Shown in pieces: positions 43,966-51,907 of a stretch of 56,283 nt of DNA; position 1 is the first letter of the stretch; each line of letters starts with the position of its first letter. The notes under the pieces are model-generated. The model searched no databases, was not told where the DNA came from, and saw only the letters and a list, made by a program, of their open reading frames with translations. The stretch spans positions 7,346 through 63,628 of the forward strand of contig JACPTI010000066.1 of assembly GCA_016192845.1 (NCBI GenBank), read 5' to 3'. The position numbers and the translations under genes are program-made. This DNA comes from Acidobacteriota bacterium. GTDB lineage: Bacteria; Acidobacteriota; Vicinamibacteria; Vicinamibacterales; UBA2999.

Positions 43966-45051
43966 GTGCAGGCGGCGCCCCGGACCATCCTCTACGTCGT
44001 GATTGTCGCGCTGGCGGTCGCTCTCGGCGCCGCGCCGGCGGCGCCCGAAGCAACCGAGCGCTGGTTCTCGACCGGGATCTACCCGCGCGTGCAGCAGCTG
44101 CTGACGCCGGTCTCGAACGCGGTTCCGTTCGCGCTGTTCGACGTGCTGGCGGGGATCGCGGTCGCCGCGTTGGTGGCCGTGCTCGTCTGCGGCGCGCGTC
44201 AGGCACGGCGGGTGCGTCAGGCGGCGCCGATGCTTCGAGCGGTCGCACGGGTGGTGGTTGGCGCCGCGCTCATCTATCTGACGTTTCTGCTGCTCTGGGG
44301 ATTCAACTACCGCCGGGTGCCGATGACCGAGCGCCTGCTCGTCGAGGCGGGCGCGCCGATGCCAGAGGCGGTGGTGCAGCTGGGGCTCGACGCGGCCGCG
44401 CGGCTGAACGCGCTGCACGACGCGGCGCATCAATCCGGATGGCGCGAGGCGCCGTGGCAGGATGCAACCCTCCGAGAGGCGTTCACCCAGGTCCAACGCA
44501 ATCTGAGCGACGCCCCGCCGGCCGTTCCCGGACGCCTCAAGCGAACCGTCTTCGGTCCGTACCTTCGCTGGGCGAGCATCGACGGCATGGTCAATCCCTT
44601 CGGGCTGGAGGCGCTGGCCAATCCGGATCTGCTCCCGTTCGAGCGGCCGTTCATCGCGGCGCACGAATGGGCACACCTCGCCGGATATGCCGACGAAGCC
44701 GAGGCCAGCTTCGTCGGCTGGCTCACGTGCGTGCGTGCGGACGTCGAGGCGCAGTACAGCGGGTGGCTGGCGCTGTACTGGCAGGTCGCCAGCGAGGTGA
44801 ACGAAATGGAACGCGCGCGGCTCGCCGGCGCCCTCGATCCCGGCCCGCGGCGGGATGTCGAGGCGATCGTCGCGCGCATCCGGCGGGGCGAGTGGCCGTG
44901 GCTGCAGCAGGCCGGCTGGAGGCTGTACGACCGGTACCTCAAGGCGAACCGCGTCGAAGAGGGCGTCCGCAGCTACGGGGCCGTCGTCACGCTCGTTCTC
45001 CGCGCGCGCTTCGCTGACGGCTGGGTGCCGGTCCGGCGCGGGTTCGATTGA
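43966..45051 (+). CDS. DUF3810-type membrane metalloprotease
   Basis: A 361-residue protein with two to three N-terminal membrane spans (to about residue 110), the motif LLLWGFNYRR after the last span, and a zinc-protease consensus HEWAH (about 233-237) within AAHEWAHLAGYADEAEASF, where the downstream Glu is a likely third ligand. This matches DUF3810 proteins, which are predicted but uncharacterised peptidases. GTG 43966 fits the first membrane span; the frame is open upstream through repeat DNA. A TAGAAT box (43953-43958) lies seven bases upstream, implying a leaderless mRNA. Confidence 0.82.
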   Translation: MQAAPRTILYVVIVALAVALGAAPAAPEATERWFSTGIYPRVQQLLTPVSNAVPFALFDVLAGIAVAALVAVLVCGARQARRVRQAAPMLRAVARVVVGAALIYLTFLLLWGFNYRRVPMTERLLVEAGAPMPEAVVQLGLDAAARLNALHDAAHQSGWREAPWQDATLREAFTQVQRNLSDAPPAVPGRLKRTVFGPYLRWASIDGMVNPFGLEALANPDLLPFERPFIAAHEWAHLAGYADEAEASFVGWLTCVRADVEAQYSGWLALYWQVASEVNEMERARLAGALDPGPRRDVEAIVARIRRGEWPWLQQAGWRLYDRYLKANRVEEGVRSYGAVVTLVLRARFADGWVPVRRGFD

Positions 45052-45079
45052 CGCTCCTGCTTCTGCCGCTTCGATGAAG

Positions 45080-45209
45080 CGGATGCGGCTGGTCTGCCCG
45101 CATGTCCAGGTAGAGGCTGAGCACGGGGCGAGGTGGTCGGCTCGAACGCGGCGAGGCGGTCGAGCTGATCGCGAAGTGGGGTGGCCAGGCCGGTCGTCGT
45201 TTTGGGCAT
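45080..45209 (-). pseudogene. N-terminal fragment of a bacterial eRF1-like (BaeRF) protein
   Basis: From ATG 45209 the minus strand reads MPKTTTGLATPLRDQLDRLA then AFEPT, and in another frame RPVLSLYLDMRADQ. These two pieces together resemble the start of bacterial release-factor-like (Vms1/eRF1-fold) proteins with LSLYLD-x-RPDQ. The rest of the gene is absent. The adjoining 45052-45080 and 45210-45233 hold nothing recognisable. Confidence 0.5.
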
Positions 45210-45233
45210 GCCCGGCGAAATCGCAAGCCGCGT

Positions 45234-45255
45234 GCCTACTGCCTACTGCCTACTA
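45234..45255. repeat. TACTGCC heptad array, three units, one orientation
   Basis: tgcctac repeated three times, overlapping the last codons and stop of the threonylcarbamoyl-AMP synthase gene on the minus strand (GSRQ, TAG). It is a single-arm relative of 3516-3614 and 18749-18831. Confidence 0.85.
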
Positions 45256-46291
45256 CCCGAGTTGCAGCGCGGCGAAGGCGGTCGCGGATCGCGCGCCAGA
45301 GCCCCTCGTCTGCCTCCGGGCTCTGGGCAACGATCATGTCCAGCTGCGCGGCGTCGAGCTCGCGGAGCGCGGCGTACAGCCGGGCAGCGATCTGCGCCGC
45401 GTCGCGTTCCGATCCGAGCTCGGCGATGACGACCGGCAGGTGCCGGAAGCGGTGCGCCTGCTCGCTCGTGGTGAGCAGGCCGACGCGCCGCCCGGCGGCG
45501 AGGGCGTCGGTGACCGCCTGCAGCAGCGCCGCGCGACTTTGGGCGGGGTCGCCGTCGTATAGCGTCATCGGCGTCCACGGCGCGTAGTGACGCTCGAGAA
45601 GACCGGGCGACGGCATGGCGCCGCCGGCTGGTGCGTGGGAACTGCGCAGCCTGACGGACGGAACAACGGCCCGCAGCGCCTCCAGCGGCACCGCGCCGGG
45701 TCTCAACACAACCGGCGGATCCTGCGTGAGGTCGAGCACGGTTGATTCGACGCCCACCGGCGTCGGCCCCGCGTCAAGCACCATGTCGATGCGGCCCTCG
45801 AGATCTTCGATGACGTGCGCCGCGCGTGTCGGGCTGGGCCGCGAGAAGAGATTGGCGCTCGGGGCCGCGACCGGCAGCCGTGCCGCGTCGAGCAGCGCGC
45901 GCGCGACCGGATGCGCGGGCACGCGAATCGCCACCGTGTCGAGTCCCGCGGTCACCTCGGCGGGCACGATTGCGGCGCGAGCGAGGACGAGCGTCAGTGG
46001 ACCCGGCCAGAACCGCGCGGCAAGCGCGCGGGCGGCATCGGGCATACGCGTGACGAGCGGGGTCGCATCCTCGAGCGCGGCCACATGGACGATGAGCGGA
46101 TCGCTGCCGGGACGGCCTTTGGCCTCGAAGACGCGAGCCACTGCCGCGCGATCGAGCGCATGTGCCCCCAGGCCGTAGACGGTCTCCGTCGGAAACGCCA
46201 CCAGGCCGCCGCGGCGGAGACAGGCCGCCGCGCGGACGATCGCAGCGGGATCGGGCCGCAGAGGATCGACGACGATGACCTCGGTCATCAC
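45236..46291 (-). CDS. tsaC: L-threonylcarbamoyladenylate synthase (Sua5 type)
   Basis: A 351-residue enzyme making threonylcarbamoyl-AMP for the t6A37 tRNA modification. The YrdC domain has GLVAFPTETVYGLGA (29-43), KGRPGSDPLIVHV, FWPGPLTLVL, AIRVPAHPVA and APSANLFSRPSPT; a linker with HYAPWTP leads to the C-terminal Sua5 Rossmann-like domain, so this is the long Sua5 type. The last four residues come from a heptad array. It is divergent from the next gene with only 20 bases between starts. Confidence 0.94.
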   Translation of the reverse strand: MMTEVIVVDPLRPDPAAIVRAAACLRRGGLVAFPTETVYGLGAHALDRAAVARVFEAKGRPGSDPLIVHVAALEDATPLVTRMPDAARALAARFWPGPLTLVLARAAIVPAEVTAGLDTVAIRVPAHPVARALLDAARLPVAAPSANLFSRPSPTRAAHVIEDLEGRIDMVLDAGPTPVGVESTVLDLTQDPPVVLRPGAVPLEALRAVVPSVRLRSSHAPAGGAMPSPGLLERHYAPWTPMTLYDGDPAQSRAALLQAVTDALAAGRRVGLLTTSEQAHRFRHLPVVIAELGSERDAAQIAARLYAALRELDAAQLDMIVAQSPEADEGLWRAIRDRLRRAATRVVGSRQ

Positions 46292-46311
46292 TACTAAAGT
46301 ATCCTGTCGCC

Positions 46312-46896
46312 GTGCAGTTGCCGCTTCCCTTTGAGCCCAACCCGTCCGATCGCCTCGAGCCGCCGGCGCCTGCAGACCTCCAGTTCTACTTCGTGCGGTA
46401 CCGGCGCGCGCGGCGCTACGTGCTCCGGGTCGATCACGACGGCCGCGTGCGGGTGACGATTCCGCGCGGCGGGTCCAGGCGCGAGGCGGTCGCCTTCGGG
46501 CTGCGGCATCTCGACTGGATCAGCGGTCAGCGGGCGCGGCTCGTGCAGCCGGCGCTCGGCATCGAGGAGCGGCGCAGATTCCGCGAAGAGGCCGGAGCGG
46601 TGCTCGCAGCGCGGCTGCGGGAGCTCGCCGCCGACCACGGGCTGCCGGTGTCGCGCGTCAGCATCCGCGATCAGCGGACGCGGTGGGGCTCATGCGGCCG
46701 CGACGGCCATATCTGTCTGAACTGGCGTCTGATGCTGATGCCCGCGTGGGTGCGCGACTACGTGATGATTCACGAGTTGTTGCATCTCAGGCACCTCGAT
46801 CACTCGCGTGCGTACTGGCGGCTCGTGGCCGGCGCCTGTCCCGACTACCAGAAGGCGCGGCAGTGGCTGCGCGAGCGCGGACCGTCGCTGCGATAG
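46312..46896 (+). CDS. YgjP-type zinc metallopeptidase (DUF45)
   Basis: A 194-residue protein: an N-terminal beta-rich half (YFVRYRRARRYVLRVDHDGR) and the conserved IRDQRTRWGSCG, then NWRLMLMPAWVRDYVMIHEL and HELLHLRHLDHS, giving the zinc motif HELLH (about 153-157) and the third ligand in HSRAYW. It is of the M48/SprT-like fold; a role in protein processing is presumed. GTG 46312; a TATCCT box lies eight bases upstream, suggesting a leaderless mRNA. Confidence 0.88.
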   Translation: MQLPLPFEPNPSDRLEPPAPADLQFYFVRYRRARRYVLRVDHDGRVRVTIPRGGSRREAVAFGLRHLDWISGQRARLVQPALGIEERRRFREEAGAVLAARLRELAADHGLPVSRVSIRDQRTRWGSCGRDGHICLNWRLMLMPAWVRDYVMIHELLHLRHLDHSRAYWRLVAGACPDYQKARQWLRERGPSLR

Positions 46897-46898
46897 CG

Positions 46899-47945
46899 CT
46901 ACTTGGCTCGACCTTTGTAGCCTTCTGCGAGCATCGGAACCCTGTAGACTGCGCCGCGGGCGACGATGTAGAGCGTTGTTCTGTCGGGACCGGCAAAGGC
47001 CAGGTTGTTGGGATTTTTCGAGACCGGAATCGTGCCGAGGTGCTGGCCCCGTGGGCTGAAGACCTGAATGCCTGCCGCCGTCGCGGCATACAGGCGCCCC
47101 TGGGCGTCAATCGCGAGGCCATCGCCGCCAAATCTGACATCCGGCGTCCCGTTCGGCCGCTCGGTCACGATTTCATACCGCGCAAAGTTGCGCTGATTCG
47201 TCACCGTTCCGTCCGGCCGTACGTCAAACGCCAGGATGTACTCGCCGCCTTCCTTGGGCAGGTCGGCAAGAGACAATCTGGTTTTGGCCACCCGGCTCTG
47301 GGTGGCGACGTACAGCGTCTTCTCATCCGGACTGAGGGTAACGCCGTTGATTCGCTCGACCGGATGCGCAAACACCTTGATCACCTTCCCACCCGGACGA
47401 AGGTAGAGAACCGTGCCCGATCCCGAAAGCGTGAAATAGACGCCGTCGTGCTTGTCGACGACGAGATCGTTGGGGCCCTCGAACGGTTTCCCATCGAAGC
47501 TGTCGGCGAGAATCGCTTCGCTGGCCTTTGGCCAGATCGCACCGATCTTGTTCACCGGAGGCCGTTCCTTCAGTGTGGTGATCAGGCGGCCTTTTGAGTC
47601 GAAGCCGATCGCGCTCGAGCCGTCCGTATTGCTCAGAAACGTGGAAGGCCTTCCCTGCGGGTCGATCTTGCCAATGCGCCGATCCATGAAATCCCAGTAC
47701 AGGAGCGTTCCGTCGGGCATGGCCGCCGGGCCATCGGTGTGCTTCAACCCGTCCACGACCACCTGCACGCGTGTGCCGCCTTTGACGACGCCCGGGATGT
47801 TGGGCGCAATCGTCTCGGTGGCCGCAGGGGGGAGCGGTGCGCCCTGCTCCTGGCCGAATGCGATCGCGGCGCACAGGGAAGCCATGGTCACCAAACCAAG
47901 GCTGACGCGGGAAGGAGAAGCAGCGGCGCGCGTCCGATGAAGCAT
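46899..47945 (-). CDS. Exported SMP-30/gluconolactonase-like beta-propeller protein
   Basis: A 348-residue protein with a signal peptide (about 1-32, ending IAFGQ). Repeated propeller strands include HTDGPAAMPDGTLLYWDFMD, GFDSKGRLITTL, GPNDLVVDKHDGVYFT, NGVTLSPDEKTLYVA and GDGLAIDAQGRLYAAT, which provide the metal-binding Glu/Asn/Asp set of the SGL family. The enzyme is likely a lactonase or related hydrolase in the periplasm. ATG 47945 has GGAGGC seven bases upstream; the frame is open further upstream but that is leader DNA with the promoter. Confidence 0.9.
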   Translation of the reverse strand: MLHRTRAAASPSRVSLGLVTMASLCAAIAFGQEQGAPLPPAATETIAPNIPGVVKGGTRVQVVVDGLKHTDGPAAMPDGTLLYWDFMDRRIGKIDPQGRPSTFLSNTDGSSAIGFDSKGRLITTLKERPPVNKIGAIWPKASEAILADSFDGKPFEGPNDLVVDKHDGVYFTLSGSGTVLYLRPGGKVIKVFAHPVERINGVTLSPDEKTLYVATQSRVAKTRLSLADLPKEGGEYILAFDVRPDGTVTNQRNFARYEIVTERPNGTPDVRFGGDGLAIDAQGRLYAATAAGIQVFSPRGQHLGTIPVSKNPNNLAFAGPDRTTLYIVARGAVYRVPMLAEGYKGRAK

Positions 47946-47969
47946 AGACGCCTCCAGAGTGAGAGGAGG

Positions 47970-47977
47970 ATTATACT
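47970..47977. promoter_or_regulatory. Overlapping divergent -10 boxes
   Basis: attatact reads TATAAT on the minus strand (for the SMP-30 gene, 25 bases before its ribosome site and ATG) and TATACT on the plus strand (for the kinase remnant at 47993). No clear -35 is present on either strand. Confidence 0.5.
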
Positions 47978-47992
47978 TCCCCACGCCACGCA

Positions 47993-48180
47993 TGCCTCTT
48001 GCGCCCGGTGCCTGTCTCGGCGCGTACGAGGTGCTCTCGCTCATCGGGGCGGGAGGGCGAGGTCTATCGCGCACGCGATACACGGCTCCATCGCGACGTG
48101 GCCCTCAAGATTCTCCCCGAACTGTTTGCCGTCGATCCCGACCGCCTGGCCCGCTTCGAACGTGAGGCCGAGCTGGTCCT
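47993..48180 (+). pseudogene. Ser/Thr kinase N-terminal remnant
   Basis: Begins [20 protein letters not shown], then the glycine loop is damaged: gcgggagggcgagg lacks five bases relative to [13 protein letters not shown], so the frame changes; it continues as [20 protein letters not shown] and [10 protein letters not shown], then stops being kinase. The sequence ends exactly where a GTCCGG/AAGCCGGAC-type element begins. It is a third kinase locus with the same N-lobe. Confidence 0.8.
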
Positions 48181-48290
48181 AAAGCCGGACGCCACGTACG
48201 TTCCGGTTCGGCTTCCGCCTTCGCTGGAGACTTCGGCGGACAAGGAAGCCGGACGCCACGTACACCGGCCGAAGCCGCACGCTACGTGCG
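48178..48290. repeat. Palindromic elements (AAGCCGGACGCCACGTAC family) at the end of the kinase remnant
   Basis: Two copies of aagccggacgccacgtac (48182-48199 and 48246-48263) plus a diverged gaagccgcacgctacgtgc. These are the same family as the three in-frame elements in the receptor kinase at 31980. Confidence 0.85.
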
Positions 48291-48455
48291 CCCGCGTCCT
48301 CGCTCCCGCTCCCGCAGCTTGCGCCGCCAATCGGGCCCGGCAATCTCCCCGTCAGTGAAGTTGGACCTCGCGCGCGCCGTGTTTCTTGTGGGGCTTGTGC
48401 CCCGACACGATGTGGCCCTCTTCGGCCGGGAGACTGCCAGCCGGATGCCATGTCT
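48291..48455. other. Unassigned DNA, possible gene remnant
   Basis: The minus strand has an open stretch (AGSLPAEEGHIVSGHKPHKK, then HGAREVQLH and a stop at 48355) that looks like the C-terminus of a lost gene. I cannot name it. The neighbouring 48598-48801 likewise shows no gene or repeat that I can support. Confidence 0.3.
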
Positions 48456-48597
48456 ACTAGCCGGTAGCTGGTAGCCGGTAGGTAGCCGGTAGCCGGTGAG
48501 CAGCGGGTAGCCGGTAGTTGACCTTACGGCAGCGGCCGAGGGCCCTCGGACTTCCAGCTACAGGCTGCTACCGGCTACCACCTACCGGCTACTGGCC
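48456..48597. repeat. Inverted CCGGTAG / CTACCGG heptad array
   Basis: The left arm (48456-48518) has tagccgg, tagctgg, tagccgg, taggtagccgg, tagccgg. The right arm (48556-48597) has ctgctac, cggctac, cacctac, cggctac. The loop is about 35 bases. It is a different unit but shows the same heptad period and inverted layout as the CACAAGT and GGCAGTA arrays. Confidence 0.85.
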
Positions 48598-48801
48598 AGG
48601 ATTGTGTGAGGGTGTGCCGTAATCGCACACGAGGCGTGCGGTTCCGGCGCTGAGGGGGTCGATTCCGCCCGCCGGGGCCGGCCGCCCGCATGGCTCAAGC
48701 CGCGGCGTGACAACCAGTTCCAGCCTGCCGGCGGACGTGCGCCCGGCAGATACGCCCAGCTGGCCTTCGGCTTGCTCAACAGGCGTCGTCGGAGAATGTT
48801 G

Positions 48802-49242
48802 ATGGCTACCCAGCGTCCCCGCCTGTACGTCATTGACGACGACCGCGCCGTGCTCTCACTGGCCGGTACGGGCGTGAGCTGCCTCGACGTCCTGCGGGCG
48901 CTCCGGAGCATGAGCCCGCAGTGCGAGGCGGTCCTCATGACGGGCTACCCGACCTTCGACGCCGCGCTCGACGCGCTGAAGCAGGGACACGGGGCGGAGC
49001 CGCGCGCGACCCTGCCGGGAGCGGCGGAGGGCGGCGCTCCAGGCGTACCCGCGCCGCTCATCGACGTGCAGCGCGAGCACATCATCCGCACGCTCCAGCT
49101 GGCCCGAGGCAACAAGGCGGTGGCGGCGCGGCTGCTCGGCGTCAGCCGGCGTGCGTTCTACCGGCAGCTCGAACGGCACGGCCTGCACCAGCGTGTCCCG
49201 CTGGCACCCCGCGCCGAAGCGATTCCCGTCGGATCGGAGTAA
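48802..49242 (+). CDS. Degenerate response regulator with Fis-type helix-turn-helix
   Basis: A 146-residue protein. It starts like a receiver domain (LYVIDDDRAVLSLAG, with the acidic triplet) and ends like one (LDVLRALRSMSPQCEAVLMTGYPTFDAA), but about 35 residues between, including the phospho-acceptor Asp, are missing without a frameshift. The C-terminus is a Fis/NtrC-type HTH (IIRTLQLARGNKAVAARLLG, VSRRAFYRQLERHGL). The start is ATG 48802 with GGAGA six bases upstream. It probably cannot be phosphorylated in the usual way. It precedes the HD-GYP gene by seven bases. Confidence 0.75.
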   Translation: MATQRPRLYVIDDDRAVLSLAGTGVSCLDVLRALRSMSPQCEAVLMTGYPTFDAALDALKQGHGAEPRATLPGAAEGGAPGVPAPLIDVQREHIIRTLQLARGNKAVAARLLGVSRRAFYRQLERHGLHQRVPLAPRAEAIPVGSE

Positions 49243-49249
49243 CGCTGTG

Positions 49250-50242
49250 ATGATCGACGGCTCCCTGCATTCCCCCTCGCGGACCAATGTGCTCGTCGCC
49301 GACGACACCGCCAGCGTGCGGCTGCTCTTCCAGAAGCTCCTGACCGCAGAGGGGTATCACGTCATCAGCGTCACCGACGGCCTGGCGGCGCTCGACGCGG
49401 TGCGCCTCCACCGGCCCGACGTGATCCTGCTCGACGTTGGCATGCCTGGCATGAACGGGATCGAGGTCTGCCGCCGGCTGAAAACCGAGCCGGCCACCCG
49501 CCTGACGCCGGTCGTGCTCGTCACCGGGCTGTCGGAGCTGCAGGACCGCATCAAAGGGATCGAAGCCGGCGCGGACGACTTCCTGTCCAAGCCGGTGCAT
49601 CCGCACGAGTTGCGCGCGCGTGTCGCGTCGCTGTCGCGTCTGAAGCACCTGACCGACGCCCTTGATTCCGCCGAGGCGGCGTTCATGGCGCTCGCGCTGA
49701 CGATCGAGGCGCGCGACCCGACCATGAAAGGGCACTGCGAGCGGCTGGCGACACATGCCGTCACGGTCGGGCGCACGCTCGGTCTCCCCGCGGACGACCT
49801 GGATGCACTCCATCGCGGCGGGTACCTGCACGACGTCGGGAAGGTCGGCGTGCCGGATTCGGTGCTGCTGAAGCCGGGGCCGCTGACCGACACGGAATTC
49901 GCGCTGATGAAGCGGCACACCGAAATCGGCGACTCGCTCTGCGCGCCGCTGCAGTCGCTGCGGCACGTGCGCCCGATCGTCCGCTCACATCACGAGCGGC
50001 TCGACGGCAGCGGCTATCCGAACGGGCTGTGCGGCGACGAGATCCCCGTGCTGGCGCAAATCGTGGGCATCGTCGACGTGTACGACGCGATGACGTCGCA
50101 CCGGCCGTACCGCGAGGCCCTCGATTCCGAAGCGGCCACGCGGCTCCTGGTGACTGAAGTGGAGCGGCGCCGGTTCTCGAAGATGTACGTCGAGGCGTTC
50201 CTCGATACGCTGCGGATGAACGCCGCCCCGCTGGTGCACTGA
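49250..50242 (+). CDS. Response regulator with HD-GYP c-di-GMP phosphodiesterase domain
   Basis: A 330-residue RpfG-like protein. Receiver domain 13-130: VLVADDTASVR, phospho-acceptor Asp in VILLDVGMPGMNG, Lys in FLSKPVHP. HD-GYP domain about 150-320: HCERLATHA, YLHDVGKVGVPD, KRHTEIGD, RSHHERLDGSGYPNG, DVYDAMTSHRPYR. All metal ligands and the GYP motif are present, so it should degrade cyclic di-GMP. Start ATG 49250 (GTG 49247 adds one residue). It is probably cotranscribed with the Fis-type gene. The sensor is not in the window. Confidence 0.93.
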   Translation: MIDGSLHSPSRTNVLVADDTASVRLLFQKLLTAEGYHVISVTDGLAALDAVRLHRPDVILLDVGMPGMNGIEVCRRLKTEPATRLTPVVLVTGLSELQDRIKGIEAGADDFLSKPVHPHELRARVASLSRLKHLTDALDSAEAAFMALALTIEARDPTMKGHCERLATHAVTVGRTLGLPADDLDALHRGGYLHDVGKVGVPDSVLLKPGPLTDTEFALMKRHTEIGDSLCAPLQSLRHVRPIVRSHHERLDGSGYPNGLCGDEIPVLAQIVGIVDVYDAMTSHRPYREALDSEAATRLLVTEVERRRFSKMYVEAFLDTLRMNAAPLVH

Positions 50243-50250
50243 TCAAGTCA

Positions 50251-50340
50251 CAAGTCACAAGTCACAAGTCACAAATCACAAATCACAATAAAGCCCAAGT
50301 CACAACGATTTGTGATTTGTGACTTGTGACTTGTGACTTG
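50251..50340. repeat. Inverted CACAAGT heptad array, perfect 33-bp arms
   Basis: 50251-50283 is the exact reverse complement of 50308-50340; the loop is 24 bases. From outside to centre, three CACAAGT units precede two CACAAAT units in both arms. Further CACAAGT units extend to 50244. The array ends four bases before the terminal inverted repeat of the insertion sequence. Confidence 0.93.
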
Positions 50341-50395
50341 GAGTTGACCCGGTTTCGTGGACACCGATCCCAAATGTGGGATAAAGGAGTTCACG

Positions 50396-50711
50396 ATGCC
50401 GAAATCACATCGCCCGTATCCAGCGGAATTCCGGCGCCGTATGGTCGAGCTCGTACGGAACGGGCGGTCGCCGGAGTCGCTCGCGCAGCAGTGTGAGCCG
50501 ACGGCGCAGGCCATTCGCAACTGGGTCCGGCAAGGCCGATCGCGATGAGGGCCGTCGCACCGATGGCGTGACCACCGCGGAACGAACCGAGCTGCAGCGC
50601 CTGCGGCGCGAGAATCGCACACTCCGTGAGGAGCGGGAGATCCTGAAAAAAGCCGCGGCCTGGGTCGCACGGGAGACCGGTTCGATTCCCCGCGGGTCTT
50701 CGAACGCATGA
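50396..50711 (+). pseudogene. IS3-family transposase OrfA, frameshifted
   Basis: From ATG 50396 the helix-turn-helix part reads MPKSHRPYPAEFRRRMVELV to NWVRQ and then stops at 50546-50548. The second part, ADRDEGRRTDGVTTAERTEL and LRRENRTLREEREILKKAAA (leucine-zipper region), is in the next frame. One extra G in caaggccgat (about 50532) explains the shift. This is upstream of the usual programmed frameshift between orfA and orfB, so the element is probably defective unless the base is an error. Confidence 0.8.
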
Positions 50712-51598
50712 AGGCGTACCGGGCCGCCCATTCGATCGCCATCATGTGCTGCGTCCTGGACGTCTCCGCCAGCGGGTACTATGCGTGGCTCACCCGCGCG
50801 CACAGTGCCCGCGCCGCGGCCGATGCCCGCCTGACTGATCAGATCCACCGGATTCACGCGCGGTCACGCGGGACGTACGGTGCGCCGCGCATCCATGCCG
50901 AGCTGGCCGCGACGGGCACGCGTGTGGGCCGCAAGCGGGTGGCGCGGCTGATGCGTGCGGCCGGCTTGCAGGGCGTGAGTCGACGCAAGCGGATCACGAC
51001 CACCGTTCGGCAGATGGACGCGCGGCCGGCGCCCGATCTGGTCGAGCGCGCGTTCACTGCGGCGGGGCCGAATCAGCTCTGGGTGGCGGACATCACCTAC
51101 ATCGCGACCTGGGGCGGGTTTCTGTACTTGGCCGTGGTGCTCGATGCCTGGAGTCGGCGCATCGTCGGCTGGGCCATGGAGACGCATCTGCGGACCGCGC
51201 TCGTGCTCACGGCGTTGGAGATGGCCGTGCGGCAGCGGCAGCCGCACGCCGTGATCCATCACTCCGATCAGGGCTGTCAGTACACCGCGCTGGCGTTTGG
51301 CCAGCGGTGTCGGGAGGCGGGCGTTCGCCCGTCGATGGGGTCGGTCGGGGACTGCTACGACAACGCGCTGTGCGAGAGTTTCTTCGCCACCCTCGAGTGC
51401 GAGCTCCTCGATCGCTCGTCGTTCCACACGCCCGCCGAGGCGCGGCTGGCCGTCTTCGACTTCATCGAAGGATGGTACAACCCGCAGCTACGCCACTCGG
51501 CGCTCGCCTACGAGTCGCCGCTCGCCTTTGAACAGCGGCGCGCCGCGACGCATGGCGCCGGCGGGCCCGTGCCGATCCGTGAGGCGGATGCGCGATGA
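50708..51598 (+). CDS. IS3-family transposase OrfB (DDE integrase core)
   Basis: A 296-residue transposase catalytic subunit. HTH_21 region (RGTYGAPRIHAELAATG, RKRVARLMRAAGL), then rve integrase core with Asp128 (LWVADITYI), Asp187 (HHSDQGCQY) and Glu223 (NALCESFFATLE); the 35-residue spacing of the last pair is typical. It ends RHSALAYESPLAFEQR. Start ATG 50708 overlaps the end of orfA; OrfAB fusion normally arises by programmed frameshifting. Confidence 0.93.
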   Translation: MKAYRAAHSIAIMCCVLDVSASGYYAWLTRAHSARAAADARLTDQIHRIHARSRGTYGAPRIHAELAATGTRVGRKRVARLMRAAGLQGVSRRKRITTTVRQMDARPAPDLVERAFTAAGPNQLWVADITYIATWGGFLYLAVVLDAWSRRIVGWAMETHLRTALVLTALEMAVRQRQPHAVIHHSDQGCQYTALAFGQRCREAGVRPSMGSVGDCYDNALCESFFATLECELLDRSSFHTPAEARLAVFDFIEGWYNPQLRHSALAYESPLAFEQRRAATHGAGGPVPIREADAR

Positions 51599-51884
51599 AA
51601 GGGGGGATGGGTATACCCTTCGGCGACCGGCGATCGTCGTTCCTGGGGCATCCTAGACGGTCGACCTTCACGGGGGGCGCCGCCAGACGGCGATGAACAC
51701 CCTGCCACCGCCGCCGAACGGGATCAGCGAACACGTGCGTGCCGCGACGCCCTGTGGAAGCTGCCGGAGCTGTGGACGCACAGAACGCGCCCACAGCTCC
51801 TCGGAAACCACAAAACGGTTTCCACAAGCTTCCACAGGGCCTCATCCTCGTCATGCCTGGAGGAGAAGACCGAAAGCGCTAACC
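51599..51884. other. Non-coding tail of the insertion sequence with a three-way-junction palindrome
   Basis: No gene. A nested structure spans 51749-51840: an outer perfect 14-bp stem gccctgtggaagct / agcttccacagggc (51749-51762 and 51827-51840) enclosing two hairpins, ggagctgtgg/ccacagctcc (51766-51775 and 51791-51800) and ggaaacc/ggtttcc (51803-51809 and 51817-51823). It could fold as a three-way junction in RNA or a cruciform in DNA. Confidence 0.7.
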
Positions 51885-51907
51885 TCTCCACGAAACCGGG
51901 GCAGGCT

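Larger units (their letters stand above)
50345..51903 (+). mobile_element. IS3-family insertion sequence
   Basis: About 1559 bp. Left end tgacccggtttcgtggaca (50345-50363) and right end tctccacgaaaccggggca (51885-51903) are imperfect terminal inverted repeats (17 of 19 match). It holds orfA (frameshifted), orfB with a DDE integrase core, and a 290-bp non-coding tail. CACAAGT arrays lie immediately outside both ends. No clear target duplication is visible. Confidence 0.85.

Noticed and set aside
51599..51884. A protein-coding gene in the tail of the IS element
   Set aside because: Short frames exist on both strands, but none has a ribosome site, recognised motif or consistent codon use.
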